64,000 bases of DNA. It comes from Kalmusia sp. IMI 367209 (Eukaryota; Ascomycota; Dothideomycetes; Pleosporales; Didymosphaeriaceae). The stretch is taken from positions 2,480,001 to 2,544,000 of the forward strand of contig JAPEUQ010000001.1 of assembly GCA_027946365.1 (NCBI GenBank), read 5' to 3'. The translations under genes were made by a program, and so were the position numbers. A model generated the notes under the pieces. It made no database searches. It saw only the letters and a program-made list of their open reading frames with translations, and was not told the origin of the DNA. Positions 43,819 through 53,800 of the stretch are shown piece after piece; position 1 is the first letter of the stretch, and each line of letters starts with the position of its first letter.

Positions 43819-44706
43819 AGGAACAGCGGTCTGTTAACGAAGTTGTTCAAATTGGAAAGATTCCGAAGAGGAAGGCTTGATGTTGTGTTTCTGGTTAAAA
43901 TGCGACTTGGCTGATCTGATCCAGTGTACGTGGGTGCCTTCACTATCTTCTACTTGCTTCTACATTCTCTGAGCGCTTTCGGCGGATACCCTTAGTATAG
44001 TCTATTATTATTAAATATAACACAACGTCACTTGATCGCTGAATGCACGCGACTGCTCACAAAGATGTCTGTCGGGAAACACTACAACATGCTTTATGGC
44101 TCATTATTGCAATGCACGTTAGCACTCTACGCATGTTGCCTCTTTTTTCACCAAGGTACGCCCAGCATTGTGCAACCAGTATTGTTTACTTCAGCTCTTA
44201 GCATTCGTGGCCTAAACCACTCTTAGTCAAACTTTAGCGCCTTTCCAATAGTTTGCTTTTGTTTGTAACCATTTTGCTAGATTTGTGCACTGGTGAAACC
44301 CTCAAATTATGTGAATCATTGTATCCGTGAGACTAAAAAATGACGAACAAAAAATGACCTGCGAAGCAAGCTCAATTAGAGCGCTGTGGTACCAGCGTTC
44401 GGTCTACACCTCTAGAGGACACGGAAAAAGAATTAAGGGAACAGGACAAGCTCGAATCTTGTGCACGTAGCTTTGGTGGATTGATAATCTTCTTCAAATT
44501 TGAGTGTACTCTGGCAACCATGTCGCCTCAAACTATGAACAAATAGTTGACCCGAGAATCAGTCTGCCCAAGCCTTCAATCTTGCAGGCCAGCTCTACAC
44601 GAACGCCTCGCCGAAAATAGAAACCCATCCGAGATGCGCCGGATTCAATGCATGGTTCTTCTCCATAGATTTGATGTCTCGATGCTCAACGCCTGCCCGA
44701 CACAGC
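43819..44706. other. 3' intergenic region between convergent genes
   Basis: AT-rich spacer of 0.9 kb between two 3' ends. Nothing recognised. Confidence 0.65.
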
Positions 44707-46791
44707 TTATGAGGGACTAGCACTAGCGGCCTTGGGAACAGCAGGCTTCGGTCGCAAAGCAGCATTGATCTGTTCTTCCGACGGCAGTTGCGGTAGAGGG
44801 ATGAGCCAACTACGCGCCTTATCATAAGAGGCCACGGCCCTTACTAGTCTAATGAAAAGTGCAGTGTTGCTCTTGTCGACGCGTGCCCTGAACTTATCGA
44901 TGAGATCCTGGATCTTCATGCCTTCGGCTGGGAGAGCGTTGTAGATCTCACTTGCGGAGGGAAGGCCTACGAATATCAATGTTAGAAAGGGTTTGACATG
45001 CAAGTGAATAATCAACAGGGCAAACTTACGCGAGGCGGCCGGGTTACTACCGGGAGCTGTTGGGCTGCCTGCCCGGCTCCCATTAACCTGCGCCGCTGGG
45101 CTTCCCGCGCGGCTACCCGAGGGACTGCCACTTGGAGTGCCCCCGAGGCGGACCTTGAGCTTATGCTTCTTCGGCTTGCCGGCATCTGTCATCTCACTAT
45201 CGCTGCCAGACCCAGCTCCACGCTTGGATACGTCATTCAGGAATGAAGTCTTGCGCGAACCGTCTGGGTTCTTTTCGTGCTTCTTCTTGTGCTTCTTACG
45301 CGCAGATTCGTTGCCGCTGGCTTCAGACAGGTTCGGCGAGCCGGGCCGCTTCTTCTTGTTGATGTCGGTAGGACGGGGCCCTCCCGACGGAGTCGAGGCA
45401 CCCTTAGTAGATGTCCCCGAAGCGGTCTTGTCACCCTCGGCAGGCTTGCCGTTCTGCTCAGCAGCCTTCTTGTCCTCTTCCTCTTTAGCTCTCTGCCGCT
45501 CCGTCTCGGAGTCTGTCTCGCTCTCTGAATCGTCATTATCACTCTTGTAATCGTAGTTCTTCTCGCGCTTGATAAGAGCCCTCCGCATTTCTTTCTCCAA
45601 GATCCTGGCCTCTTCCTCCTCTCGTTTCTGGCGCTCCTCTTCGGCGTAGACGTCCTGCTCATTACGCAGGTCGAAGGCTGCGGCCTGTAGCTGGTCCCGC
45701 TTGAGTTTCTCGTTAGCCTCCTTGACATCGGTCTCATCGCCTTCGAAGAGGCCGTTGAGACCCTCTTCATCGTCGGCAAAATCTTCCTCCATGTTAAAGT
45801 CGAGTTCGTCGGCGTCTGCCTCGGGCTTGACCCTGGGAACATCGTCGTCACCCTTGGGTTTGAGCCGATATTCGTCGTCACCTCCGCCGCCTACCCTCGT
45901 CCGCAATTTTCGGTAACGTTGCGCGGCTTCGGCATCCTGCTCTTCCTTCATCTTCTTCCGCTCCCGCGCGTCGAAGTACGAGTCGTGTTTCGCTTTGATC
46001 AAGTCGGGATTGTCAGCCGACTTAGCTTTGGTCTTGACGTTGAACCTATACCACCGCTCCAGGGGCGCGAGTTGGATGACAGAAGCCTGACCTTCCTGGT
46101 TCTCGACAGTGAGCATCACGTGGGTCTCAGACATCTCCGACTCGTAAGTGCCCACCCAAATCTGCTTGTTGTCATCGTCCTCGAGATGCCAAGGCAACGT
46201 CTCCTCGTACCGCAGCAGCTGACGCTTCTTCGCTTCAGGTGTGTCGTCTGGGCGCCATTTCTGCTCTGTCTTCTTCTGAAAAGCCGGTGGCTTCTTGGTG
46301 CCGGTTGGGGCGATCTTGGCCTGGGTCTCCTCGCGGGCTTTGCGCCGCTCCTCCTTTGCTATCTCCATACGCTCCTTCTCCTTGGCCTCCTCGAGGTCTT
46401 CCTTTGTCTCCTCCTCCTCCTCGGCCTTGCCGCCCGGCGGCGCACGGGGGTCACGGCGATGGAGGCGAACAGGCGGGGTAAACTGCTGCTCGTTCTGAAT
46501 GTTGATGCGGTCCTTGGTTTGTAGCCTCATGACATGGTGACGCAGCTCCTTGAGGTCCTCACGGGTGACGACCAACGGGAACGAGCGCGCGCCCTGGTCG
46601 ATGAATTCCTTGCGGAGCGCATCGACGTGAACAGGGTCGTTCTTTACGATGCGCTGGTTCAGCTGGGTGAGCGAAGTGACGGGGCGCGTGATGTTCTTGA
46701 GCGGCCGCTGAGGAGCGCGCAGCACGCTCGTTGCTGGGCGCGGGCGGCGACGTTTGATAGGCGCGGCAGAGGGAGCAGGCGCTCCATTCAT
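44707..46791 (-). CDS. tfg1: Transcription initiation factor IIF subunit alpha (RAP74/Tfg1)
   Basis: Exons 46791-45030 and 44966-44707 give 673 residues. The N-terminal half carries the dimerisation domain that pairs with the TFIIF beta subunit (LLRYEETLPWHLEDDDNKQIWVGTYE, read in parts, then VIQLAPLERWYRFNVK). A long charged middle is rich in Lys, Glu and Asp and contains SDNDDSESETDSETERQRAK. A Gly/Ser-rich linker follows. The C-terminal winged-helix domain begins LPSASEIYNALPAEGMKIQD and continues IDKFRARVDKSNTALFIRLV. TFIIF binds RNA polymerase II, helps load it at promoters and aids elongation. The 63-bp intron is a multiple of three without a stop, so splicing is inferred from GTAAGT/TAG and from the conserved join SRLPSASE. 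The frame is open upstream of the start, but the conserved region begins downstream of MNGAPAPS. Confidence 0.93.
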   Translation of the reverse strand: MNGAPAPSAAPIKRRRPRPATSVLRAPQRPLKNITRPVTSLTQLNQRIVKNDPVHVDALRKEFIDQGARSFPLVVTREDLKELRHHVMRLQTKDRINIQNEQQFTPPVRLHRRDPRAPPGGKAEEEEETKEDLEEAKEKERMEIAKEERRKAREETQAKIAPTGTKKPPAFQKKTEQKWRPDDTPEAKKRQLLRYEETLPWHLEDDDNKQIWVGTYESEMSETHVMLTVENQEGQASVIQLAPLERWYRFNVKTKAKSADNPDLIKAKHDSYFDARERKKMKEEQDAEAAQRYRKLRTRVGGGGDDEYRLKPKGDDDVPRVKPEADADELDFNMEEDFADDEEGLNGLFEGDETDVKEANEKLKRDQLQAAAFDLRNEQDVYAEEERQKREEEEARILEKEMRRALIKREKNYDYKSDNDDSESETDSETERQRAKEEEDKKAAEQNGKPAEGDKTASGTSTKGASTPSGGPRPTDINKKKRPGSPNLSEASGNESARKKHKKKHEKNPDGSRKTSFLNDVSKRGAGSGSDSEMTDAGKPKKHKLKVRLGGTPSGSPSGSRAGSPAAQVNGSRAGSPTAPGSNPAASRKFALLIIHLHVKPFLTLIFVGLPSASEIYNALPAEGMKIQDLIDKFRARVDKSNTALFIRLVRAVASYDKARSWLIPLPQLPSEEQINAALRPKPAVPKAASASPS

Positions 46792-47186
46792 GGTGGCGGG
46801 TCGAGCCGAGGGGGCGAGCGAGCGTGGGTGTGCGTGAGTGCGCGTGGGTGTATATGTAGAACAATGAGGGTGTTTGATGATGGTGGGGATGTGATAAAGC
46901 GCCGACGTGCCTTTGTTGGTACAGTTCGAGCTGCAGCCTTGCCATGCCGCTAGTGGCCCGCCGTGGGAGAGCGCAGGGGTTCGCTCGTATGCCGGCGAAG
47001 CCCTGCACGCACGCACTAGGTGTATTTACTATAGCCATTCACCTCTAGCACCTGCGTTGCAAACCCTCACGCACGGAATGAGGTCGACCTCGCCACACTA
47101 CTCGTGCCGTCCCTCCATTCGGCCCGGCGCACATGTGCCAACATCTCCCGTCGACCTATTCTGTCTGTCGCCCATCGTGATTTCCT
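46792..47186. promoter_or_regulatory. Divergent promoter between TFIIF alpha and the nucleotidyltransferase gene
   Basis: Intergenic DNA upstream of both genes, followed directly by the 17-bp tandem repeat. A TG-rich stretch lies at 46800-46860. No specific site is named. Confidence 0.5.
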
Positions 47187-47305
47187 GCTACAACTCGCAT
47201 TGAGCTACAACTCGCATTGAGCTACAACTCGCATTGAGCTACAACTCGCATTGAGCTACAACTCGCATTGAGCTACAACTCGCATTGAGCTACAACCCGC
47301 TTTGA
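47187..47305 (+). repeat. 17-bp tandem repeat, 7 copies, just before a start codon
   Basis: The unit GCTACAACTCGCATTGA occurs six times perfectly (47187-47288) and once degenerate (GCTACAACCCGCTTTGA, 47289-47305). It ends 15 bp before the ATG at 47321, so it probably lies in the 5' leader or core promoter of the nucleotidyltransferase gene. The unit holds no ATG, so it adds no upstream start codon. Confidence 0.97.
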
Positions 47306-47320
47306 GGACCACTCATCAAT

Positions 47321-49489
47321 ATGACCGAACAGCAAGCCCAGGCGAGTCTGGAGGACCAGTTACGAAACATGATTCTTAATAATGTGACCATTGGTGCCAA
47401 CTCTGGGCCAGCAGGAGGCCATCTACATAACCACCAACAACACAACCCAAGGGGTCGAGGTCGAGGAAGGCCGCACAGCCGACCCTCCTCCGTTCGTGGA
47501 GGGCCAGTCTACTGGGATCGTAGTCATCAGATAACCCGCAACAATCATGAAAATTTCAGAGCAGAACACCAACGCCAACGAGGTGGAAAGAATCCTTCTT
47601 CGCGGCCCAGGCAGGAAATGGAGCCTACAGCAGCAGCACCACCACCACCACCTAGCATACGCCAACGCCCTCAGCACAATTCAGACAACATTATCTCCCA
47701 TTTCGCACGTACTCCACACCCGCCAAGGCCATACTTACCTCCTGGAGTTCAGCCGCGCCAAACACAATCTATGGTGAATCCATATGCCACGCAGCGCAAT
47801 CTCGTGCCTCAACCAGATTCCATACTCCAAGTTGCGTACCTAGACCGACTAGCTTCTGAAGAGATAGCAAAAGTTGACATCACAACTCACGAACTTGAGG
47901 CAAAGGAGGCTTTCAGGCAGGAGTTGGAGGCTATCTGCCAAAAAGCTTTCGCTGAAAAGTACACTAGCGACATTGCTTCGATCAAGTTGATTAGTTTCGG
48001 AAGTCTAGCCTCCGGTTTTGCCACAGCAGGATCGGATATGGATCTTGCCATTGTACCGGAATGGAATGATGATTCTCGGGCGCAAGAGTTTGTTATTGGC
48101 CGAGACGTTCCGCGTTTACTAGAACGTGCTGTTCTTAACGCGAAAATGGGCGGGCGACTCTTGACTCGAACGCGTGTTCCTATCCTAAAAGTGTGCCAGA
48201 CTCCTACCGACGAGCTGTACAATGCTTTATCCGAGGAACGTCAGAAATGGGATGAGCTACCAGATAATGAACAATACCCGCCCCCTGCAGCTCTTCCTGG
48301 TATGGCAGGTTCCGATGGTGACATGAAATCTCCCACGATGAACGATTCGCAAAACTTTCCAACGCTTCAAGAAGCGAAGGCAGTTGGTAACACCGCGCGG
48401 CGTGCGCCGGCTAAAAATAGTCCTACTTCCGCGAACGACGACAAAGGCCAAGCTTCAAAGTTACCTTCCAGTGAGGGCACTAAAGATGTAGAAAACGTCA
48501 ATGAGGCATCTAAGGACCGCCGTCCACGCGGCGCAAGGGCATGGTTACGTGAGAAGAAGCTTGGGCCGCTCGATTTCCCAAAATCTGGCGAGGTGGGCAT
48601 CCAGTGCGATATCAATTTTGAGAACCCACTTGCAATTCATAACACCCAGCTGTTACGCTGCTATTCCCTGACCGATCTACGAGTACGACCGATGGTCCTA
48701 TTCATCAAAGCCTGGGCGAAACGTCGCAAAATTAACAGCGCGTATTCTGGTACACTATCATCATACGGCTGGGTCCTCATGGTCCTTCACTACCTCGTCA
48801 ACATTGCCAATCCGCCCGTATGTCCAAACTTGCAGTCGTCTTGGCGGCCTATCACAAACAACGCAGAGGACTTGCAGGAAATGCTAAAGGAAACGATGGT
48901 CGGCGGCTGGGCCGTCCGCTTCTGGCGAAACGAAGAGGAAATCGCAAATTTGACGAAAACTGGTCACTGGCCTCGCAACGAGCAATCTGTCGGATCGCTT
49001 TTGCTTGGTTTCTTCCAATACTATGCCTCCACGTCACAGCCCAACGCATACGGACAGAAACCTAGGTGTCTATACTGGGCAAATGAAGTCCTCAGCCTCA
49101 GGACGCCGGGCGGCATTCGTCAGAAGATGGAGAAAGGTTGGACAAAGGCGAAGACTACATATTCGAATGGCAAGGAGGTCCGACATCGCTATCTTTTCTC
49201 GATTGAAGATCCGTTTGAGCTAGACCATAACGTGGCTCGCACGGTCACACATGATGGTATAGTAGCCATCCGGGACGAATTGAGGCGTGCAGGGAGGATC
49301 TTGAGTCAGATCGGCAAGAGCGAGCCGCCCGAGGGCGGCTTATTCGATGAGGTGGTCGAGCATGCACCTCCACCGACCCCGAACAAGGCCGAACCACAAC
49401 CTGAGCAATCAGAGGCTGCAGGCAGCTTACCTGCGGGTGGCAATCCTGTCATTGAAGTCAAAAGCCAGGCGGAGGAGTCTCAAAAATGA
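47321..49489 (+). CDS. Cid1-like poly(A)/poly(U) nucleotidyltransferase
   Basis: A single exon of 722 residues. The first 165 are Gln/Arg/Pro-rich with RGRGRGRPHSRPSS (RGG-like, likely RNA-binding). The catalytic beta-polymerase fold shows the G-S signature FGSLASGFATAGSDMDLAIV with the first two carboxylates (about residue 238). The third is in GIQCDINFENPLA (about residue 427). An insertion of about 130 Ser/Asp-rich residues separates LTRTRVPILKVCQ from this strand. The PAP-associated domain follows (LSSYGWVLMVLHYLVN, then NEQSVGSLLLGFFQYYA, RYLFSIEDPFELDHNVARTV). Family members (fission yeast Cid1, Aspergillus CutA/CutB) add U, C or A tails to RNA and trigger decay in cytoplasm or nucleus. 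Base preference cannot be read from sequence. Confidence 0.9.
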   Translation: MTEQQAQASLEDQLRNMILNNVTIGANSGPAGGHLHNHQQHNPRGRGRGRPHSRPSSVRGGPVYWDRSHQITRNNHENFRAEHQRQRGGKNPSSRPRQEMEPTAAAPPPPPSIRQRPQHNSDNIISHFARTPHPPRPYLPPGVQPRQTQSMVNPYATQRNLVPQPDSILQVAYLDRLASEEIAKVDITTHELEAKEAFRQELEAICQKAFAEKYTSDIASIKLISFGSLASGFATAGSDMDLAIVPEWNDDSRAQEFVIGRDVPRLLERAVLNAKMGGRLLTRTRVPILKVCQTPTDELYNALSEERQKWDELPDNEQYPPPAALPGMAGSDGDMKSPTMNDSQNFPTLQEAKAVGNTARRAPAKNSPTSANDDKGQASKLPSSEGTKDVENVNEASKDRRPRGARAWLREKKLGPLDFPKSGEVGIQCDINFENPLAIHNTQLLRCYSLTDLRVRPMVLFIKAWAKRRKINSAYSGTLSSYGWVLMVLHYLVNIANPPVCPNLQSSWRPITNNAEDLQEMLKETMVGGWAVRFWRNEEEIANLTKTGHWPRNEQSVGSLLLGFFQYYASTSQPNAYGQKPRCLYWANEVLSLRTPGGIRQKMEKGWTKAKTTYSNGKEVRHRYLFSIEDPFELDHNVARTVTHDGIVAIRDELRRAGRILSQIGKSEPPEGGLFDEVVEHAPPPTPNKAEPQPEQSEAAGSLPAGGNPVIEVKSQAEESQK

Positions 49490-50802
49490 GGGACCGACCC
49501 GTTGCAAGCCAGCGCATTACTGCGACTAACAACCAGGCAATGGGGCATCCGAAATAGCAGAGGATGTGGTTGTATCATGAAGTAACGGTTGCTATCTCTA
49601 TTGTGATATCATGTCTCAGGATATATTCGTACACAGGGCCATGTCGCTGTGTCAATCGTATGCGATAGAAATGCATACCTAAGATCTGTGGTGGTGTCGA
49701 CTGGACGCCGACGCTCTGTTAACGAAAACAAGCTCTTTTCAACGTTGGTCTTTCTCTGTATATATCTATAGTGTATATTTATAGCTCATGAAATCCACCG
49801 TAGTGCAATCTGTTGATTATAAACATTTCCTTAGTTATAGGCCTTCTATGGGCATTAGCCTAGTATAGTGATAAACCATTACTTCCCACTAAGTGCCGTA
49901 GAGGTATGCGGCGTAAAAAGAAGGACGCCTTTGGCTACGCAATTGACGTACGGACGGTACGAATGGCCCGTGTTACCCGAGAATATGTACTAGCTAATAC
50001 GAATCCCAACAGAATCTCCATGTACCTTTATGTCTCACAATGATGTACTTGAGATAGGGTAACCGCGAAACTTTGTTTATCGCGCACTAACGTATCGGGG
50101 CCCATCTGCCTCTTTACTCTTCGTCCTAAGGTTATCATGCGTCCGCGGCTGCGCATCTGCGCAATTGAAGTTACCCGCCTCCAAGGAGCACGTTCCGGTC
50201 CTGCGCCGGATCGTCATTCCTTGAACCTATCGCCCCAGATCGCTGGAACCAACGCGCATCCGGCTCTACCCGAACCCTAATCACACCCATGGCACTGTTG
50301 AGCTCTCAACGCGTCACGACCCGATTGCCAATATCAGGATAACACGCATGCTTCGATAACCGGACGGGAAATGCCTAGACGCCTGATTGATGCTGGCTAC
50401 GCAATGCACTAGCTGGCGCTTGCGTTTGTCCCTCGCACCCGCACCAAGAAGTGGGGCGGTTCAGAGGTAAAGTTGGATTATTCAATTCTTCGCATTAAAA
50501 TATATACTCGTAACGAGGTGAGGGCATCGCAAGCGCGTCTACCGATACCTTTATATACTAACCCAGGTACAAAGCCCCCGAAGCCGACCTGCCAAAGCAT
50601 ACAAAAACGCTCCAAACACCTATGCCAAGGCATACGATGACGGCTCTATTCATAAATAGATGACGAACAGTGGAATCTTTCGCGTCAACAAGTCAAGAAA
50701 CGAACGGGTACTCTTGTTAGAGCCCAGCATGTTCGTCTTATCTGGTGTGCTATTGAATTCAGCCTGCATTGCCTTCATGTCCCTCTTCGTATCTTATTGT
50801 GT
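49490..50802. other. 3' intergenic region between convergent genes
   Basis: AT-rich at both ends. No frame above 60 codons is present. Nothing recognised. Confidence 0.65.
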
Positions 50803-53800
50803 CTAGAAAGAGGCGACAGCAACAGCGACAGCCTGCTCGTCGGAGTGGCTGATGCTAATGGTGACTTTCTTCATCCCGACACGCTTGGCTTCTTGTTGTG
50901 CATTACCGGAGAGCTGAAGTCATGTTAGCATATGCAAGGACAACATAGCGTAGGGCAGCATTACCTTAACAGCCGGTGCCCCGTTTTCATCGTTGACAAT
51001 CTCGATGTCTTTCAGTGCGGCACCAGCACCCTGACCCTTCACACCAAGCGACTTGAACACGGCTTCCTTAGCTGACCACTTGCCGGCGAAACTCGACTGC
51101 GGACTAGCAGCCTTCTGGCAATACGCAATCTCTTGCGGGGTAAAATTACGCTCTAAGAACGTGTCGTTCTCGATATTAATTGCATCAATGCGCTCAACGT
51201 CCACACCGACTTTGGTGTTAGCGGAGGCAGATGCTTGGGTAATCGACTGAAGCATCTTCTGGGTCTCCTCCGCCTTCGCATCCTTCTTCAGCGCCCCCGT
51301 GTCAAGCTTTTTCGGGTAGCTGTATTTCTTTGTCTTTTGGTCCGCAGTTACACGCGCCCTTGGGTTGAGGAAGACCTCCTGCATCCTCTCTTCTTCGTAA
51401 GGCGACTTATCCTTGGCACGGAACATGGTGTTGTTGATAAGGGAGTCGTGGAAGTAGCGGTATGCGGTCTTTTGGCGTGCTTCAACCTTTTGCTTGTAGG
51501 TAGCAAACTCGGCATGGTCGAGCGTGGCGAAGAGATACTTAGGGTGAATACCAATGGCTTGAGCACCCTTTTGGCCAAAACCGAAAGAAGTGACGGAGAA
51601 AGCCTTGATACCATCCGTCTGAATGGTGCGCGATGGGTAGACAATGTAGTCGAACTGCTCCATGACCTTGTCCACATTGTCTGCATTGCGATTGCCCGGT
51701 ACGAGGCCAGAGTTCATGACCTGCAAGCAGCCATTGAACATCCATGCACCAGCGGCACCCTTAGGGTGGCCAGTGAGGTACTTCTGGAAAATACCTAAGA
51801 GAGCATTGCCCTTGGTGCGGCCAAGATGTCGCATTTGGTGGCAGAGGACATCTGACTCGTTTTTATCGTTGGCCACAGTTGAAGTGCCGTGGAAGGAGGC
51901 AACATCGAGATCGTCGATAGTAAGACCCCAAGTGGCGAGAGCACCACGGAGGGGAGCGATGCGGGGATCTTGTTTCCAGAAGGTGTTACCAAGACTGTTG
52001 AGGGCGTCTTTCTCTTGTCGCTTGGCCTCCCGCTCGATATGAGCCGCACGTTCTTGAAGATAGTCTGCCTCGTTGAAGTTCTCGGCAGCATCCTTCATGG
52101 CTGCCACTTCCTCTTGTAAGTACAGCAGCTCAGATTCCTGCCACTGCTTGATCTGCTTTCTGCGAAGATCCATTTGCCTTTTCCTGTACTTGATGTCCAA
52201 TAGTGGTGATGGATACTTGGACGGAATTTCACGAGCAGTGGTCAAAACACCCTTGCCTGGGGCCGGAACAGATCGTCCAATTTTGTCAGTAGCGGTAGCG
52301 GTGAAGCCGAGGACACCATAGATAGGGACACCCATATCGATGGCGAGACGAGCATCCATGATGACTTGCATACCGCAACCCTGGGACTCCATGAACCCGT
52401 TCCTGGTGGTTGTAGTGGGGCGAGACATCTCCTTGGGCGTGCGGCCATGGGCGAACTCGTCTTCGGCATTGCTGGTAGCTTTCATGTTGGCAAACTCGTA
52501 TGAGCCTTCCTCCTGGAAATCATCGAAACCACCGACGAAGCAAACACGGGCCTTGCCTTCGACGATAGTATCGTAACCAATGTCAATAGATTCCACAGCA
52601 GTAGCGCAAGCACCGACAGGTGTCTTGATAGGGCCGGTAGAGGACATGAGCAACATGTTAATCCAGGCGCTCATGGTGTTGATGAAAGACTCCTGCAGAA
52701 TATCCTTCTGAACCGGCTTGTCAAGGAAGCGATCCTTGTACATGCCACGGAGGGCAGTAGTGCCACCGATACCAGAACCGATGCAGTTGCCGACCTCGGA
52801 CAAGTGGACGTACTTGTAGAACTCGTACGGATCGGTGATACCGCTAGAGAGCAGACATTCAGCAGTCGAAACGAGAACGTAGAGCGTGACAGGGTCGACT
52901 TGTGAGATGATGTCGTCGGGGATACCATAAATCTTAGCATTCCAGCCAGTGGGGACCTGACCAGCGACAAGACGGTCAAAGCGTAGTGCCTTAGGGATCA
53001 ACAACGTGGCTCCCTTCTTCAAACGGACAGTGTATTCTCCTGAGTCTGGGATCTCAAAAATTTCGACTTTGTCACCGTGCTGTCGCTTGAACTCATCAGC
53101 GTTCTCCTTGGAAGCCTCAAAAGGATCAAGATCCTCCTCAACTTGGATCTCCTGAAGAAGCTGCTTCTTGGTGGGGTCATAGCCTTGGAAGAGCTCAGGC
53201 TCAATAAGACGAATACCGGAGTGCTCCAGGATATGTTTTTCGTACTTCGACTTGATCTCCTTGTCATCGACAGGTTCTCCGGTCTTAGCATCCACCCAAC
53301 CAGAGTAGCTCTTGCCCTTGAGCGGACCATTGTGGTTCTTGATGAGACCGGTCATCCATGCCATCTCGACGCAACCCTCAAGAGAGAACTCGCCGTATGC
53401 TTCCATCTCCCAACGGGTCCGAGAGTTACCCCACGGACCAATCTCAGCGAAACCAGTGACGACAACCACCTTCTCAAGGTCTACCATACCTTTGAGGTCT
53501 TCGTTGAGAGGCTTCACTTCACTCTCCCATTCAGGAAGCTTGGGGAAGTCGAACTTCAAGTTAGCTCTAGGCTCGACAGTGGCCTTCTTATATAGAGTCT
53601 CGCTAGCCTCGCCGTTGACGACCTTGTTCTCGATAGCATTCTCCTTGATGACGGCCTTGCGCACCTCACTTGTTTCCGTGTATTCCTTGCGGAGATCGGT
53701 CATGAGATCTTTGAGGTTGGGGATGTACTGGAAGCCACCATTCAGATCAGCCCAAACCGGCTCGATCTGGCAAAGGTTGACGATCGGTGGTGCCATGAGG

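Noticed and set aside
46792..47016. N-terminal extension of TFIIF alpha
   Set aside because: The upstream codons show no family similarity, and MNGAPAPS precedes the conserved domain directly.
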